Source of the DNA: Sphingobacteriaceae bacterium | GTDB taxonomy: Bacteria > Bacteroidota > Bacteroidia > B-17B0 > Aurantibacillaceae | Assembly (NCBI GenBank): GCA_016715905.1 | Contig: JADJXI010000004.1 | Coordinates: 248,001-312,000 of the forward strand | DNA: 64,000 nt | Direction: 5' to 3' | In this document: one piece after another, positions 26,748 through 36,236 of the stretch | How the letters are laid out: every line of letters starts with the position of its first letter | Position numbering within the stretch: the first letter of the stretch is position 1 | Made by a program: the position numbers and the translations under genes | The notes under the pieces: model-generated | The model's database searches: none | The model's input: only the letters and a program-made list of their open reading frames with translations | Told to the model about the DNA's origin: nothing

Positions 26748-27649
26748 TTCGGAATAATAAATTCCTGAATGAGTTCCTTTTTAGAAGGATGAACGAAAAA
26801 ACAATTTCTAACTCCGTTATCCTTTTCTCGACGTAACGTTTTTACAGGCACTAAACCATCGTTCACGTGATTGTAAAATTCATAGCCATAAGGTAAAAGA
26901 ATGTCTTCCAATTTCCCTTCAATTTCATTAAACAAAGTTTCGCAAATAATAATGGGCTTGAACTTAGATAACAGTATGTCAGATTTTTGTAAAATGAAAT
27001 GTTCTGTGCCTTCGGTATCCATTTTTACTAAATCCACCTTGTCTTCTGGATTTTGTTTTAGATAATCATCAGCAGTAACACATTTAACCGAGTTTTTCAC
27101 GAACATTCTTGAATCTGTTTTAGAACCTGCATTTCCCTCTCCGGCCAAATTGTATTTTAAATACGTGTATTTGTAGGATTTCACTTCATAAAAATCAATA
27201 CTGCCTACCTGATTAGATAAAGCAATAGATTCAACCTTTATGTTGTTTAAATTATTTAATTGAATATTTTCCTGTAAATAATGTAATGGTCCAAGTGCAG
27301 GTTCAAAAGATTTAATTTTAATCTTCGGGTTAATTTTAGAAGCCAGTAAACTAAAATATCCAATATTGGCCCCAATGTCATAAAAGCAATTGGAAGTAGC
27401 GGCTAACTTTTCGAATATGGGGGTATATTCAAAATTCTTGTAACCGTTCCAGTAAATAAGTGATGTACCGAAATTAGTTTGATTGGTTTTGAGATACAAT
27501 ATTTTTCCGTTCGATAAATTAATTTTGATTTTTCCGGAAGGAGGAATTTTAAAACTTTTGGGCAAGAATGGAAATAAGTGTTTAACTAAACCGGTAAGGA
27601 TTGGGTTAATTAAATCGGAATAAATAAGCCGGTAGAGGAATTGTTTCAT
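26744..27649 (-). CDS. FkbM-family methyltransferase
   Basis: The SAM-binding motif CFYDIGANIGYFSLLASKI, then SFEPALGPLHYLQENIQLNN, and VDLVKMDTEGTEHFILQ, matches the FkbM domain (roughly residues 80-260). These enzymes often O-methylate sugars of surface polysaccharides or lipids. It overlaps the flippase gene by 4 nt and is the last gene of a three-gene minus-strand unit. A glycan-modifying role fits its neighbours; the exact acceptor is unknown. Confidence 0.87.
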   Translation of the reverse strand: MKQFLYRLIYSDLINPILTGLVKHLFPFLPKSFKIPPSGKIKINLSNGKILYLKTNQTNFGTSLIYWNGYKNFEYTPIFEKLAATSNCFYDIGANIGYFSLLASKINPKIKIKSFEPALGPLHYLQENIQLNNLNNIKVESIALSNQVGSIDFYEVKSYKYTYLKYNLAGEGNAGSKTDSRMFVKNSVKCVTADDYLKQNPEDKVDLVKMDTEGTEHFILQKSDILLSKFKPIIICETLFNEIEGKLEDILLPYGYEFYNHVNDGLVPVKTLRREKDNGVRNCFFVHPSKKELIQEFIIPN

Positions 27650-29094
27650 TTTAATTTAAGATACTGTTGAAATACAACTTTAATTTCGTTTTTGAAGATA
27701 AAATAAAATACAATGCTAAACAGTGTAAACTGACCTAAATAAAGATACAAGTTGTAATCCGGAGAGATTTGGTATTGAATAATGTTGTAAACTATGAAAA
27801 TAAATGGAAGGCCAATAATTTTAAAATAATTGTATTCGTATTTAAATATATTTTTAGTGAGTAACACAGTAAGAATAACCTGAATAACTTTGGTAATAAG
27901 GGTGGCATAAATAGCGCCTAATAAAGCGAAATGCTTTATTCCAAAATAGGTTAAAGCAATTTGGAACGCAGCCGTGATAAGGTATATCTTCAACAACAAA
28001 ATGGAGTTTTTTGTAAATTGAATGGTGGCTAGGTAATAATTTAAAATTCCGGTTAAGGCATAGGTGGTGGCTAACAAGCCTATGTATTGATCACTTTGGT
28101 AGAACTCAGGCTTGTTTATGAAAATTTTGTAGAGGACGGGTATAACAATGCAAAAGAAAATCAATTGCATAATATTTACAAAATTAAACACGTTAAAGTA
28201 ACGGTTACTTTCTTTTGTTGTTTTATTTTCGCCTTCCTTTTTCCATATTTCATACACTTTGGGAAAAATTACGGCTGATAATCCATTTTGAACAAACATT
28301 ACTCCAAAGAAGCATTTCATCACCGTATCATAGGCGTTAATTTCTATATTAGAAATAAAATGTTGAAGAAATAAACGGTCAACGTTACCTAATATCCAAA
28401 AACAAAATACAACGAGTACATAAGGACTGCAAAATACCATTAAATCTTTCAAAAAAGTTTTTTCGAATTTTAATGTTCCGTTAGAAGAATAAATATATTG
28501 CGCCAATAAAAAAATAATTGCTCCGGATAGTAAACGACCGTACATAGGGCCAATTAATGAGTCAGGAAATAACTTTAGTCCTCCAATAGAAATGACGAGT
28601 GTAGCAACGAAATTGATAAAATTAACCCCAAAATAAAGTCTTTCTTTTTTGAAATAAATTAAACAATTGGTGGCTGTTTTGAAGTAGGCATTAAAAAATC
28701 CGGTTAAAATGGAATAAAATCCCCAAGGCCAGAATTCCATTTCAAATTCAGGAACAAAGCAAGTGGAAAATAAAAAATCCCCACTTATGCTAAATAAGAG
28801 TAATAAAATTATTCCGATAAGTAATAAAAGGATGGAGATGGTTCCGGTAAATTTTTTTTGTTCCTGTGGTTCATTAGCAAGTTGTGTGTATTTAACCCCG
28901 TAATAAGTGTCGATGGAAAAGGAAAAGATGATTTGGGTTAATAAGGTGATTAGAATGTAATAGGCAAGTTGTGTGAATTGAAGGGTAGGGAGGTAATTGG
29001 TATAAAAGGGTAGAAGAATAATTCCTCCCACCATGGGCAATGCACCCGAAAGGGTAATGATGATAGATGATTTTAGAAATGATTTACTAATCAT
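27646..29094 (-). CDS. Polysaccharide flippase (Wzx/MATE-like)
   Basis: This is a 482-residue protein with about twelve to fourteen hydrophobic segments, starting with a membrane-entry segment (IIITLSGALPMVGGIILLPFY) of the polysaccharide biosynthesis export class. It probably flips lipid-linked oligosaccharides to the periplasmic face. The ATGA-type overlaps with both neighbours show one transcript of methyltransferase, flippase and FkbM. Sequence conservation in this class is low, so the substrate cannot be named. Confidence 0.82.
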   Translation of the reverse strand: MISKSFLKSSIIITLSGALPMVGGIILLPFYTNYLPTLQFTQLAYYILITLLTQIIFSFSIDTYYGVKYTQLANEPQEQKKFTGTISILLLLIGIILLLLFSISGDFLFSTCFVPEFEMEFWPWGFYSILTGFFNAYFKTATNCLIYFKKERLYFGVNFINFVATLVISIGGLKLFPDSLIGPMYGRLLSGAIIFLLAQYIYSSNGTLKFEKTFLKDLMVFCSPYVLVVFCFWILGNVDRLFLQHFISNIEINAYDTVMKCFFGVMFVQNGLSAVIFPKVYEIWKKEGENKTTKESNRYFNVFNFVNIMQLIFFCIVIPVLYKIFINKPEFYQSDQYIGLLATTYALTGILNYYLATIQFTKNSILLLKIYLITAAFQIALTYFGIKHFALLGAIYATLITKVIQVILTVLLTKNIFKYEYNYFKIIGLPFIFIVYNIIQYQISPDYNLYLYLGQFTLFSIVFYFIFKNEIKVVFQQYLKLK

Positions 29095-29780
29095 TTAATA
29101 CGCTGATATACAAAAAAATCACTGATTGAGTTCTCTATACCATTTTGAGTTTCACGATATTTATTTTTTACGGTATCGATTAATTTAAATTCCGGAATGT
29201 GAGCCTGCACAAACTTACTGAAACTTCTTCTGTTCTCGTGCTGATAAATGGGTTCTTTTTCCTGATCGTAATCACTGGCATAAATAATTACGTATTTTTC
29301 GGCCGTATGAAACAAATCCAATAAATATTTCTCAAAAATTTCCTTCTCAACCAAGTGATAAAGTACATCAAGTGATAGCGTTAGTTCTGCTTTAAAAATT
29401 TTGTGGTTATCGTAAAAGGCGAGAGAATCATAGATCAAAAAACTTTTAGTTTTATCATTTTTGAAAAGATTGTGACAAATATTAATAGCGGTTCTACTAA
29501 CATCCAATCCGATATAATTGGGATACTTTGCAATTTTCAATTGATTACCATCGCCACAACCAAATTCCATGATGGTATTAATAGCATTTGATTTTACGAA
29601 ATTATTTAAGAATTCAGCTTTAAATTCGGCTAAATGTGTATAGGATCCGGCACCGGAATTTCCTTCTTTTTGATAACGTTCTTCCCAATACTCACCCGAG
29701 CCTTTAAATTTCTTCTTTTGCTGGTTACGCTTGTAATCTTCTATAAACTTGATTTTTAATAAACTCTCTTTTAATCCCAT
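29091..29780 (-). CDS. Class I SAM-dependent methyltransferase
   Basis: Motif I is IMEFGCGDGNQLKIAKYPNYIGLDVS near residues 70-95, with the acidic end of strand beta2 in GLDVS. LTLSLDVLYHLVEKEIFEKYL follows as in Methyltransf_23-like proteins. The N-terminal stretch is short and basic. It is the first gene of the minus-strand surface-glycan unit. Its substrate is likely a sugar or lipid but is not shown. Confidence 0.85.
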   Translation of the reverse strand: MGLKESLLKIKFIEDYKRNQQKKKFKGSGEYWEERYQKEGNSGAGSYTHLAEFKAEFLNNFVKSNAINTIMEFGCGDGNQLKIAKYPNYIGLDVSRTAINICHNLFKNDKTKSFLIYDSLAFYDNHKIFKAELTLSLDVLYHLVEKEIFEKYLLDLFHTAEKYVIIYASDYDQEKEPIYQHENRRSFSKFVQAHIPEFKLIDTVKNKYRETQNGIENSISDFFVYQRIK

Positions 29781-29830
29781 TGTTAAAAAGGCATATTTTA
29801 ATTAACACGAAGGTAGTAAAAATTAGTTCA

Positions 29831-29859
29831 TTGCATTAGCTTGAATTATAATACTTTTG
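29831..29859 (+). promoter_or_regulatory. Promoter TTG-N18-TACTTTTG for the GT4 gene
   Basis: TTG (29831-29833) and TACTTTTG (29852-29859) are 18 nt apart. The GTG start at 29865 is only 6 nt beyond the -7 box. Confidence 0.55.
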
Positions 29860-29864
29860 TAAAA

Positions 29865-30986
29865 GTGAATGTATTGTTTTATAGTAATTGGTATCCCTCC
29901 GAAAAACATCCCTATTTGGGTATTTTTGTGAAAAAACATGCTGTATCGGTAAAGCAATGCGCAATAAATGTACATATTTTCAGTTTCATATTATTTCCAT
30001 CCAAAGCTATTTTTAAAAAAAGTCAAAGTGATTTTGTTGATGAATTTGGTATGACTAATACGCAAATTATTATTGAATCCCGATTTTATAAATTGATACA
30101 CATTTTACCTTTTATTCAAAAAAAAATAGTGTCAAAATCATTTGATAAAGTGATCCGTGAATTCAAGCCCGACCTATTGCATTCTAATATTATTTACCCG
30201 GCCGCTTTAGTTGCATTTGATTTGAGTAGAAAATACCATTTACCTCACGTGATAACGGAACACTGGACTAAAATCGATCGATTTATGAACTCCAGTCTTT
30301 TTGCTAAAAAAGCGAAAAAAGTGTATCAACAAGCAAGTAAAATAACCGCAGTTTCTTTGTTTTTGAAAAAGAATATTGAAGATTACAATAGTGCAGGAAA
30401 TGTTATTCGAATTCCAAATGTCATAGATTTACAAGTTTTTAATTACAAAGAAAAAAAGCAAAAGAGTGGTCAACTTGTTTTTACCTGTGTGGCTCAATGG
30501 AATTACCCCAAGCGTTTAGATTTGATTATGCAAAGCTTGGAACAACTTGCTACGGAAAAAAAGCAAGCTGTTAAAATACAAGTTGTTGGGAATGGGGCCA
30601 TGGCCGATCAATACAAAACTATGAAATGGAATATTGATACTGTTTTTTATAAAAATATTCCGCCTGCACAAATAGCAGACTTAATTCATGCTTCCGATTT
30701 TTTTATTCATGCTTCAGATATAGAAACCTTTTCAGTAGTCATTGCCGAAGCTTTAAGCACAGGTACACCGGTAATCGCATCGAATAATACGGCTATCGTT
30801 GAATTAATTAACGATGGAAACGGAGTGTTGTGTGAAAATGATTTAGCCAGTTGGAACAAAGGATTAAAACAATTGATTTCAAAAAATTACAATCATAAAG
30901 AAATCGCTAAGCAATGCGATCGTTTTTCTTCTGATAAAATCGGAAAACAATTTGAAGAAATATATCATCAAATTTTAAAATCTTAA
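29865..30986 (+). CDS. Glycosyltransferase family 4
   Basis: The start GTG at 29865 gives MNVLFYSNWYPSEKHPYLG, the usual N-terminus of these GTs; a longer frame from TTG 29841 would lie within the promoter. GT-B features are VFTCVAQWNYPKRLDLI and the donor-binding segment HASDIETFSVVIAEALSTGTPVIAS near residue 290-320. It adds a sugar to a surface glycan precursor. It overlaps the convergent GNAT gene by 4 nt. Confidence 0.87.
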   Translation: MNVLFYSNWYPSEKHPYLGIFVKKHAVSVKQCAINVHIFSFILFPSKAIFKKSQSDFVDEFGMTNTQIIIESRFYKLIHILPFIQKKIVSKSFDKVIREFKPDLLHSNIIYPAALVAFDLSRKYHLPHVITEHWTKIDRFMNSSLFAKKAKKVYQQASKITAVSLFLKKNIEDYNSAGNVIRIPNVIDLQVFNYKEKKQKSGQLVFTCVAQWNYPKRLDLIMQSLEQLATEKKQAVKIQVVGNGAMADQYKTMKWNIDTVFYKNIPPAQIADLIHASDFFIHASDIETFSVVIAEALSTGTPVIASNNTAIVELINDGNGVLCENDLASWNKGLKQLISKNYNHKEIAKQCDRFSSDKIGKQFEEIYHQILKS

Positions 30987-32074
30987 TCTGTACCCTGAGA
31001 GGCCAATCTGGAAATGTGCAGCGTTTTCCAATCTACATCCGGACCTTCTAATGATAATCCAACAAAACTTATTCCGTTTTTCAAAAAAGTATAACCGGTA
31101 CTTTTAAAGATTTCAATTTCTTTTTTAGACTCTTCGTTATGTGAAAACCCCCAATAGCGAATGGTAAAACAATTTTTTAAATGCTTGTATTTCATTAAAG
31201 CTCTAATTAACTGAGCGCATTGCTCTTCGTTCGTATAAAACATATGTAAAATGTAACACAAACCGCGGTTTACTGTAAATATTAAAGAAGCATTGATGAT
31301 GTTCTGTTCAATAATATTGAGCTGGTAATAATTTTTTGAATATGGATTGTTACGTATTCGGTAATTAAAAAAATCCATATCTAATTTCAATCCAATCGCG
31401 TTGTTTTTTCCTAAATAATTTAAGTTTGCTGAGTTGAGTGGTATAAACTCTTCTCGAGTATTTAAGACCTTATTTATTTTAAAGGATTGAATAATTTGAT
31501 CCACTTTAGATTTTAAGCACAATAAAAGTATTTTCAATTTTCGGTTGAACGAATTGTTTTTAGCAAGTTTGCTGTAATAAGCATAAGCTTTAAAGGGTTT
31601 TAATACTAAAAGCCCCATGGATGTTTGAAAGGGAATTTCAAAACCCAAATTTAAAAATGGTTTTTTAGCATACGTAAATCCCCATAATATATGTATACCC
31701 ATTCTGCGACATTCCATGAACAGTAAAAAATACATTTTATCGAAAATGGATAATCCTCGGTATTCAGGATCTACTAGGGTATCTTCTGATTTTGCGCTTA
31801 AAATAGTTTCATTTTTCTCATTTACAAAATAATAGGGGATGGCGCATTGTGTGCCAACTATTTTTGTGCCATGTTCGGCAATGATGTATAGCGCTTTACC
31901 GGCAGGAGATGAATTAAATTCCCAAACAAATTGTTCCTTGGTTCTGTTTTTTGAATAAATGCGGTTATAAAAGGCATTTATATTATCAATGTCGGAATCA
32001 TTGGCTAAACGAACTTCTATTTCATCTTCCAGCGAAACTCTTGTTTTATTTGATCCAGGCTTTGACAATTCCAT
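30983..32074 (-). CDS. GNAT-family N-acetyltransferase
   Basis: An N-terminal GNAT fold is visible: VRLANDSDIDNINAFYNRIY, then GTQCAIPYYF and SEDTLVDPEYRGLSIFDKMYFLLF (acetyl-CoA loop). A second half of about 200 residues has no domain I recognise. It could acetylate an amino sugar. The start overlaps the upstream deacetylase-like gene by 58 nt. It follows the polysaccharide genes, so a role in sugar modification is plausible but inferred. Confidence 0.75.
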   Translation of the reverse strand: MELSKPGSNKTRVSLEDEIEVRLANDSDIDNINAFYNRIYSKNRTKEQFVWEFNSSPAGKALYIIAEHGTKIVGTQCAIPYYFVNEKNETILSAKSEDTLVDPEYRGLSIFDKMYFLLFMECRRMGIHILWGFTYAKKPFLNLGFEIPFQTSMGLLVLKPFKAYAYYSKLAKNNSFNRKLKILLLCLKSKVDQIIQSFKINKVLNTREEFIPLNSANLNYLGKNNAIGLKLDMDFFNYRIRNNPYSKNYYQLNIIEQNIINASLIFTVNRGLCYILHMFYTNEEQCAQLIRALMKYKHLKNCFTIRYWGFSHNEESKKEIEIFKSTGYTFLKNGISFVGLSLEGPDVDWKTLHISRLASQGTD

Positions 32075-33255
32075 TTGTTTTGGTAAAGATAGTCAAGAAC
32101 TTTTTTATATTCATTTAAATATCCTTTGTATTTATAATTAGTAAAGAAAGTGTTGTGCCATAAAATAGAGAGTAAAGCATTTTCGCTATTCTTTTCTAAA
32201 AAATCAATAATTGTGTTTCCGGTTTCTGTTACCGGAATTTTCAGGTAGCGTTGAAAAGTACCATCCATAATATGTAATGGAATTTCCAGGAAATCATAGG
32301 GTTTACCGTTTTCAATATCATAGGGATGAAATGGATAACCATAATTATTTCGGAAGCCATAATGTTCGGCGTAACCCAACGAGGCGTCACTTTCTAATTT
32401 AGCCTGCTGAATGGCCTTATAGGCATGCGGGAGTTGAAATTTCAGGTAATGATATCGGTTATCGTTTACTTTTATTGGCATTTTTTTAAGTTCCGTCTCA
32501 AAACTATCAGTGGAAATGCTTTTATGTATTCCGTTATGAAACGCGGATTGGTCAATTTGTTGAATTATTTTTTCAACCTTAAGGTCATTAATGTCGTAAT
32601 CGGAATTGGTTTGTCGCTGGTCTACTTTTCCGCGATTCACCAACCAATAAAAAGTAGAAACATATCCGTACGCACCTTCTGTTTTCATAATAAAATCCAT
32701 ATTAAACCAATGCGGTTTTTGCATAAATGCATGGAATATTAATTTAATCAGTACATCAATCCTGCCGTGTTTGATAGCCCAAACACCATCCTGATAAAAG
32801 GAACCGTGGATAGAATCAATATCATGGCTTAAATAAAACGAACTTTTGATGTTTTGAAAACTAAAGTGCTTTTGAAACGATTCATGGTTTTGGTGAATCT
32901 GTTTCATTTTTTCAAACACCCGATTTTGAATGGGTTTATATTTTTTTTGTAAGGAATCAGAAAACTTAAATCTTCCCAATTCATCATAAGCGTTTTTGTC
33001 GCAATTATATTCCTGAAAGGAATTAATAGCATAAAAAATTTCTAAAAACGGAAAATCTAATAGTGCGTTTTGTATTTTGGATTTATCGGCCTGCGTTAAA
33101 AAATGAACGGTCTCATTATCAGAATTGATCTGATGAGTGGTTTTAAATTTCGATAATTCGTTATTAATAATTTGTAAAACGCCGGAGTTATCAGGGGAGT
33201 TAATGCTAAAATTAGGCGTATTTAAAAATACCTGATATAAGTAAGGAGCAATCAA
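32017..33255 (-). CDS. Polysaccharide deacetylase-like protein
   Basis: The 412-residue protein has a first part of about 130 residues resembling DUF7033. The segment SSFYLSHDIDSIHG then matches the metal-binding THDxD-like start of polysaccharide deacetylases, and HNGIHKSISTDSFETELKKM and PLHIMDGTFQRYL follow in that family's layout. LSILWHNTFF near the end is the HxxH-like closing element. It may remove acetyl groups from sugars. It is followed by the GNAT gene, an interesting pairing of deacetylase and acetyltransferase. Confidence 0.72.
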   Translation of the reverse strand: MIAPYLYQVFLNTPNFSINSPDNSGVLQIINNELSKFKTTHQINSDNETVHFLTQADKSKIQNALLDFPFLEIFYAINSFQEYNCDKNAYDELGRFKFSDSLQKKYKPIQNRVFEKMKQIHQNHESFQKHFSFQNIKSSFYLSHDIDSIHGSFYQDGVWAIKHGRIDVLIKLIFHAFMQKPHWFNMDFIMKTEGAYGYVSTFYWLVNRGKVDQRQTNSDYDINDLKVEKIIQQIDQSAFHNGIHKSISTDSFETELKKMPIKVNDNRYHYLKFQLPHAYKAIQQAKLESDASLGYAEHYGFRNNYGYPFHPYDIENGKPYDFLEIPLHIMDGTFQRYLKIPVTETGNTIIDFLEKNSENALLSILWHNTFFTNYKYKGYLNEYKKVLDYLYQNKWNCQSLDQIKQEFRWKMK

Positions 33256-33282
33256 ATGTTATTGGTATAGATTAAAAATGAA

Positions 33283-33969
33283 TTAATCTTCATCTTGCTC
33301 ATGAAAATCGCCGCCCTCAAAATCCACATCTTCATCCTTCTCTAGATCGTCATCTTCAGTTAAATCTTCTTCCCCTTCTTCTCCTTCTAAGGCACCTAAA
33401 TCTTCTTCATCCACAGCATGATCTTCTGAGGCTATAGCTTTATAAACTTCTTCATCCGGAATTTCTATGCTCTTCAGTAAATTGGCAAATCCGTTTTCAG
33501 GATTTAGTTCTTCTTCACTTATTTTCGGAACTTGTTTGTATTGTTTAGGTGCAGTGCCCACAGATCGGCTGCAAACGGGATAATTTAATTTAGGATTGTC
33601 TTCCGCAATTTTCACCATCTCTATCAAAAAACTCCATTGTGCTTTTGAGTCAAAAATATAAACAAAACGTTGATGGGGTTGCTCAATGTATTTGGCTATT
33701 TTCACATCTGCCATCAACTTTTTAGGACTAATACCTTTTCTGATTTCTTCTTCATCAAGTGGTAAATCTTCTTTTTTCAGAGTTACTTCCTGGTTTTTTC
33801 TCCAATAATCATCACTCACAAAAAAGGAAGCTGAATGTTTATCATCAAATTTAAAAGCCTGTTGTATGGCCGTATGAAACTCAGCGAATGATTGAGCAGC
33901 TTTAATGTCAATGTCTCTGTAAACATCTTCATTGTCCTCCCAATATACTCTAAATCGATAAACGGCCAT
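33283..33969 (-). CDS. IS1096 TnpR/pRiA4b ORF-3-family protein
   Basis: The N-terminal 180 residues follow the PRiA4_ORF3-like fold (YRFRVYWEDNEDVYRDIDI, FAEFHTAIQQAFKFDD, FVYIFDSKAQWSFLIEMV). A strongly acidic C-terminal tail (VDEEDLGALEGEEGEE, DDDLEKDEDVDFEGG) is attached. Despite the family name there is no transposase or inverted repeat nearby, and many chromosomal Bacteroidota genes of this family are housekeeping-like. Its role is unknown. It lies 3 nt behind the GT2 gene, suggesting co-transcription. Confidence 0.72.
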   Translation of the reverse strand: MAVYRFRVYWEDNEDVYRDIDIKAAQSFAEFHTAIQQAFKFDDKHSASFFVSDDYWRKNQEVTLKKEDLPLDEEEIRKGISPKKLMADVKIAKYIEQPHQRFVYIFDSKAQWSFLIEMVKIAEDNPKLNYPVCSRSVGTAPKQYKQVPKISEEELNPENGFANLLKSIEIPDEEVYKAIASEDHAVDEEDLGALEGEEGEEDLTEDDDLEKDEDVDFEGGDFHEQDED

Positions 33970-33971
33970 AT

Positions 33972-34718
33972 TTATTTGGTTTTATAAATTTTAGAATTCA
34001 TTATGCCTAATTTATTAAAGAAGTGCGTAAAGGATACGCCAAGCACTCCTAATCCATACTTCATACTTCTTCTAAAATTGATGGAGCTGGCTTCAGGAAA
34101 ATACTTAGTTGGACAAGTTACTTCAGCAATTTCAAATCCTGCATAAAAAATCTGAGAAATCATTTGATTATCGAATACAAAATCATCAGAATTGGCATGG
34201 TAATTTATTTTTTCAAGTACCTGTTTAGAAAATGCTCGATAGCCGGTATGGTATTCCGACAATTTTTGATTAATTAGAATATTCTGGCTTAAAGTTAAAC
34301 AACGGTTAAAGATGTATTTGTACATAGGCATACCACCCTTTAAGGCGCCTTTGCCTAAAATTCGAGAGCCAAAAGCAACGGGAAATAAATCATTGGCAAT
34401 TAAATAACTTAAACTATGAATTAACTTTGGGGTATATTGATAATCCGGGTGTAACATGATTACGATATCTCCGCCTAAGCTAAGGGCTTTATCATAACAG
34501 GTTTTTTGGTTTCCACCGTATCCTTTGTTTTTTTCGTGTCGGATCACATGTGTAATACCAACTTGTTTGGCCACTTCAACCGTGTTATCTGTGCTATGGT
34601 CATCAACCAAAACTACATCGTCTACAATATCAAAGGGAATTTCATCGTAGGTTTTTTTAAGCGTTAAGGCTGCGTTGTAAGCAGGTAATACGGCAATTAT
34701 TTTTTTTCCGTTAATCAT
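33972..34718 (-). CDS. Glycosyltransferase family 2 (DPM1/DPG-synthase-like)
   Basis: GT-A fold with KKIIAVLPAYNAALTLKKTY at the N-terminus, VVLVDDHSTDNT, ENKGYGGNQKTCYDKAL-like substrate segment (KNKGYGGNQKTCYDKAL), and MLHPDYQYTPK as the DxD-like position. The 248-residue length fits dolichol-phosphate-glucose/mannose synthase-like enzymes that make lipid-linked sugars. It could supply the GT-C protein at 6.7 kb, but that is speculative. A possible -7 box TATTTTTG lies at 34726-34733. Confidence 0.87.
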   Translation of the reverse strand: MINGKKIIAVLPAYNAALTLKKTYDEIPFDIVDDVVLVDDHSTDNTVEVAKQVGITHVIRHEKNKGYGGNQKTCYDKALSLGGDIVIMLHPDYQYTPKLIHSLSYLIANDLFPVAFGSRILGKGALKGGMPMYKYIFNRCLTLSQNILINQKLSEYHTGYRAFSKQVLEKINYHANSDDFVFDNQMISQIFYAGFEIAEVTCPTKYFPEASSINFRRSMKYGLGVLGVSFTHFFNKLGIMNSKIYKTK

Positions 34719-34796
34719 AGGTGAGCAAAAATAACAAAGTTTAATGAATTTTCAGCCTTAAATATAATCAAATAAACGTATTTTTAATGCAAAATA

Positions 34797-36236
34797 GTGT
34801 TACTAAAAAAACTACATAAACTAACCTTAAAATCGTTTTTGCCGCCTTTTTTTGTTACACTTTTTGTGAGTGTTTTTCTCTTTTTTTTGGTAACCGTTGT
34901 TATCACGTATCTGGATGATTTTATGGGAAAGGGATTAAAGACGAGTGATTTGTTGATCTTGTTTTTTTATGCTTACGTAGCCTGGATTCCGCAATGTATT
35001 CCCTTAGCCGTTTTATTGGGTTCTATTATGAGTTTTGGTAATTTGGCCGAGAATTATGAACTGGCCGCCATGAAGTCGTCGGGCCTGTCTCTTTTTAAAA
35101 TAATTAAACCGGTATTTATTTTTATTTTGTTCTTGGCTTTGGGAACTTTTTTATTCAACAACTTTGTAATGCCCGTAGTGCAGTTAAAGTTTCAGTCTTT
35201 GCTTTGGGATATCCGTCAAACTAAGCCAACCGTAAGCATTAAAGAAGGTATTTTTTATAATAAAATTGATGACTACAGCATTAGAGTAGGTAAAAAATCA
35301 AAAAATAAAGATACCCTGAAGGAAATTTATATCTATGATCACAGTGCACATCAAGGCAATATTATTCAAATGTACGCCAGGGAAGGGAAAATGTCAACCT
35401 TGCCCGACAGTAGTGCCATTGTATTAACCTTAAGAGATGGAAACCGTTATGAAGAAGTACAAAATCATCAGGTGAATCAAACCAAAAAAACACTTTCGCA
35501 ATTAAGTTTTAAGCAATTACAGGTGAATATTGAATTGGTGGATTTTAAACTTAAACGCAGTGCTGAGGAACAATGGAAGGGAAATGAAAATATGCTTAAT
35601 ATCTGGCAAATAGATTCCGTGGCTGATTCCACCAAACGAAAAATCAGCAACAAATTGTTAGGTGTATACCGTCATGTCGATGATCAGTTTTATTTCAGAA
35701 CTACAGGTACCATTCGAGTGCAGGAGAAATCGGAAAAACAATTTGCCAAATTAAATCAGTTTTACGATAGTTTAAATGCGATGCAATATGCTCAATGCTT
35801 AGATTACGCCCTAAACATTACACGAACGAATACCGGTTATTTAGAGGGAACTATGGTGAGTTTACGAGGGGACGAACAAGATATTCTTCGTTTTTTAACC
35901 GAATGGCACAAACGTATTGTGATTTCATTTGCTTGTGTGATTTTATTTTTTATTGGCGCGCCATTAGGAGCAATCATCAAAAAAGGTGGTTTAGGATTGC
36001 CGGTAGTAATAGCGGTGTTTTTCTTTCTGGCTTATTTTATTTTATCGGAAGCTTTTACCAGTTTGGCTTATGATGGAACTTTACCTCCCTATGTGGCCAT
36101 ATGGACTCCCTTATTTATTTTTATGCCCATTAGTATATTCTTGACCTATAAAGCTGCTAAAGATTCCGCTCTGTTCGACCTTGGTTATTATTTTGCTCAG
36201 ATTAATCAATTTTTTAAAAAGAAAAAAACTGCTTAA
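34797..36236 (+). CDS. LptF/LptG-family permease
   Basis: This 479-residue protein begins at GTG. Three hydrophobic segments lie near residues 12-37, 45-75 and 100-125 and three at the C-terminus, with a large periplasmic beta-jellyroll domain between. ELAAMKSSGLSLFKIIKP is the LptF/G cytoplasmic coupling region. LptF and LptG pull lipopolysaccharide from the inner membrane with the LptB ATPase. Only one subunit is present in the window. It is followed by glycosyltransferases and an OstA-like protein, which supports an LPS assembly role. Confidence 0.88.
   Translation: MLLKKLHKLTLKSFLPPFFVTLFVSVFLFFLVTVVITYLDDFMGKGLKTSDLLILFFYAYVAWIPQCIPLAVLLGSIMSFGNLAENYELAAMKSSGLSLFKIIKPVFIFILFLALGTFLFNNFVMPVVQLKFQSLLWDIRQTKPTVSIKEGIFYNKIDDYSIRVGKKSKNKDTLKEIYIYDHSAHQGNIIQMYAREGKMSTLPDSSAIVLTLRDGNRYEEVQNHQVNQTKKTLSQLSFKQLQVNIELVDFKLKRSAEEQWKGNENMLNIWQIDSVADSTKRKISNKLLGVYRHVDDQFYFRTTGTIRVQEKSEKQFAKLNQFYDSLNAMQYAQCLDYALNITRTNTGYLEGTMVSLRGDEQDILRFLTEWHKRIVISFACVILFFIGAPLGAIIKKGGLGLPVVIAVFFFLAYFILSEAFTSLAYDGTLPPYVAIWTPLFIFMPISIFLTYKAAKDSALFDLGYYFAQINQFFKKKKTA

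Noticed and set aside
33283..33969. Insertion sequence suggested by the IS1096/pRiA4b family name
   Set aside because: No transposase, inverted repeats or target duplication is seen nearby; the family is common as a chromosomal gene in Bacteroidota.
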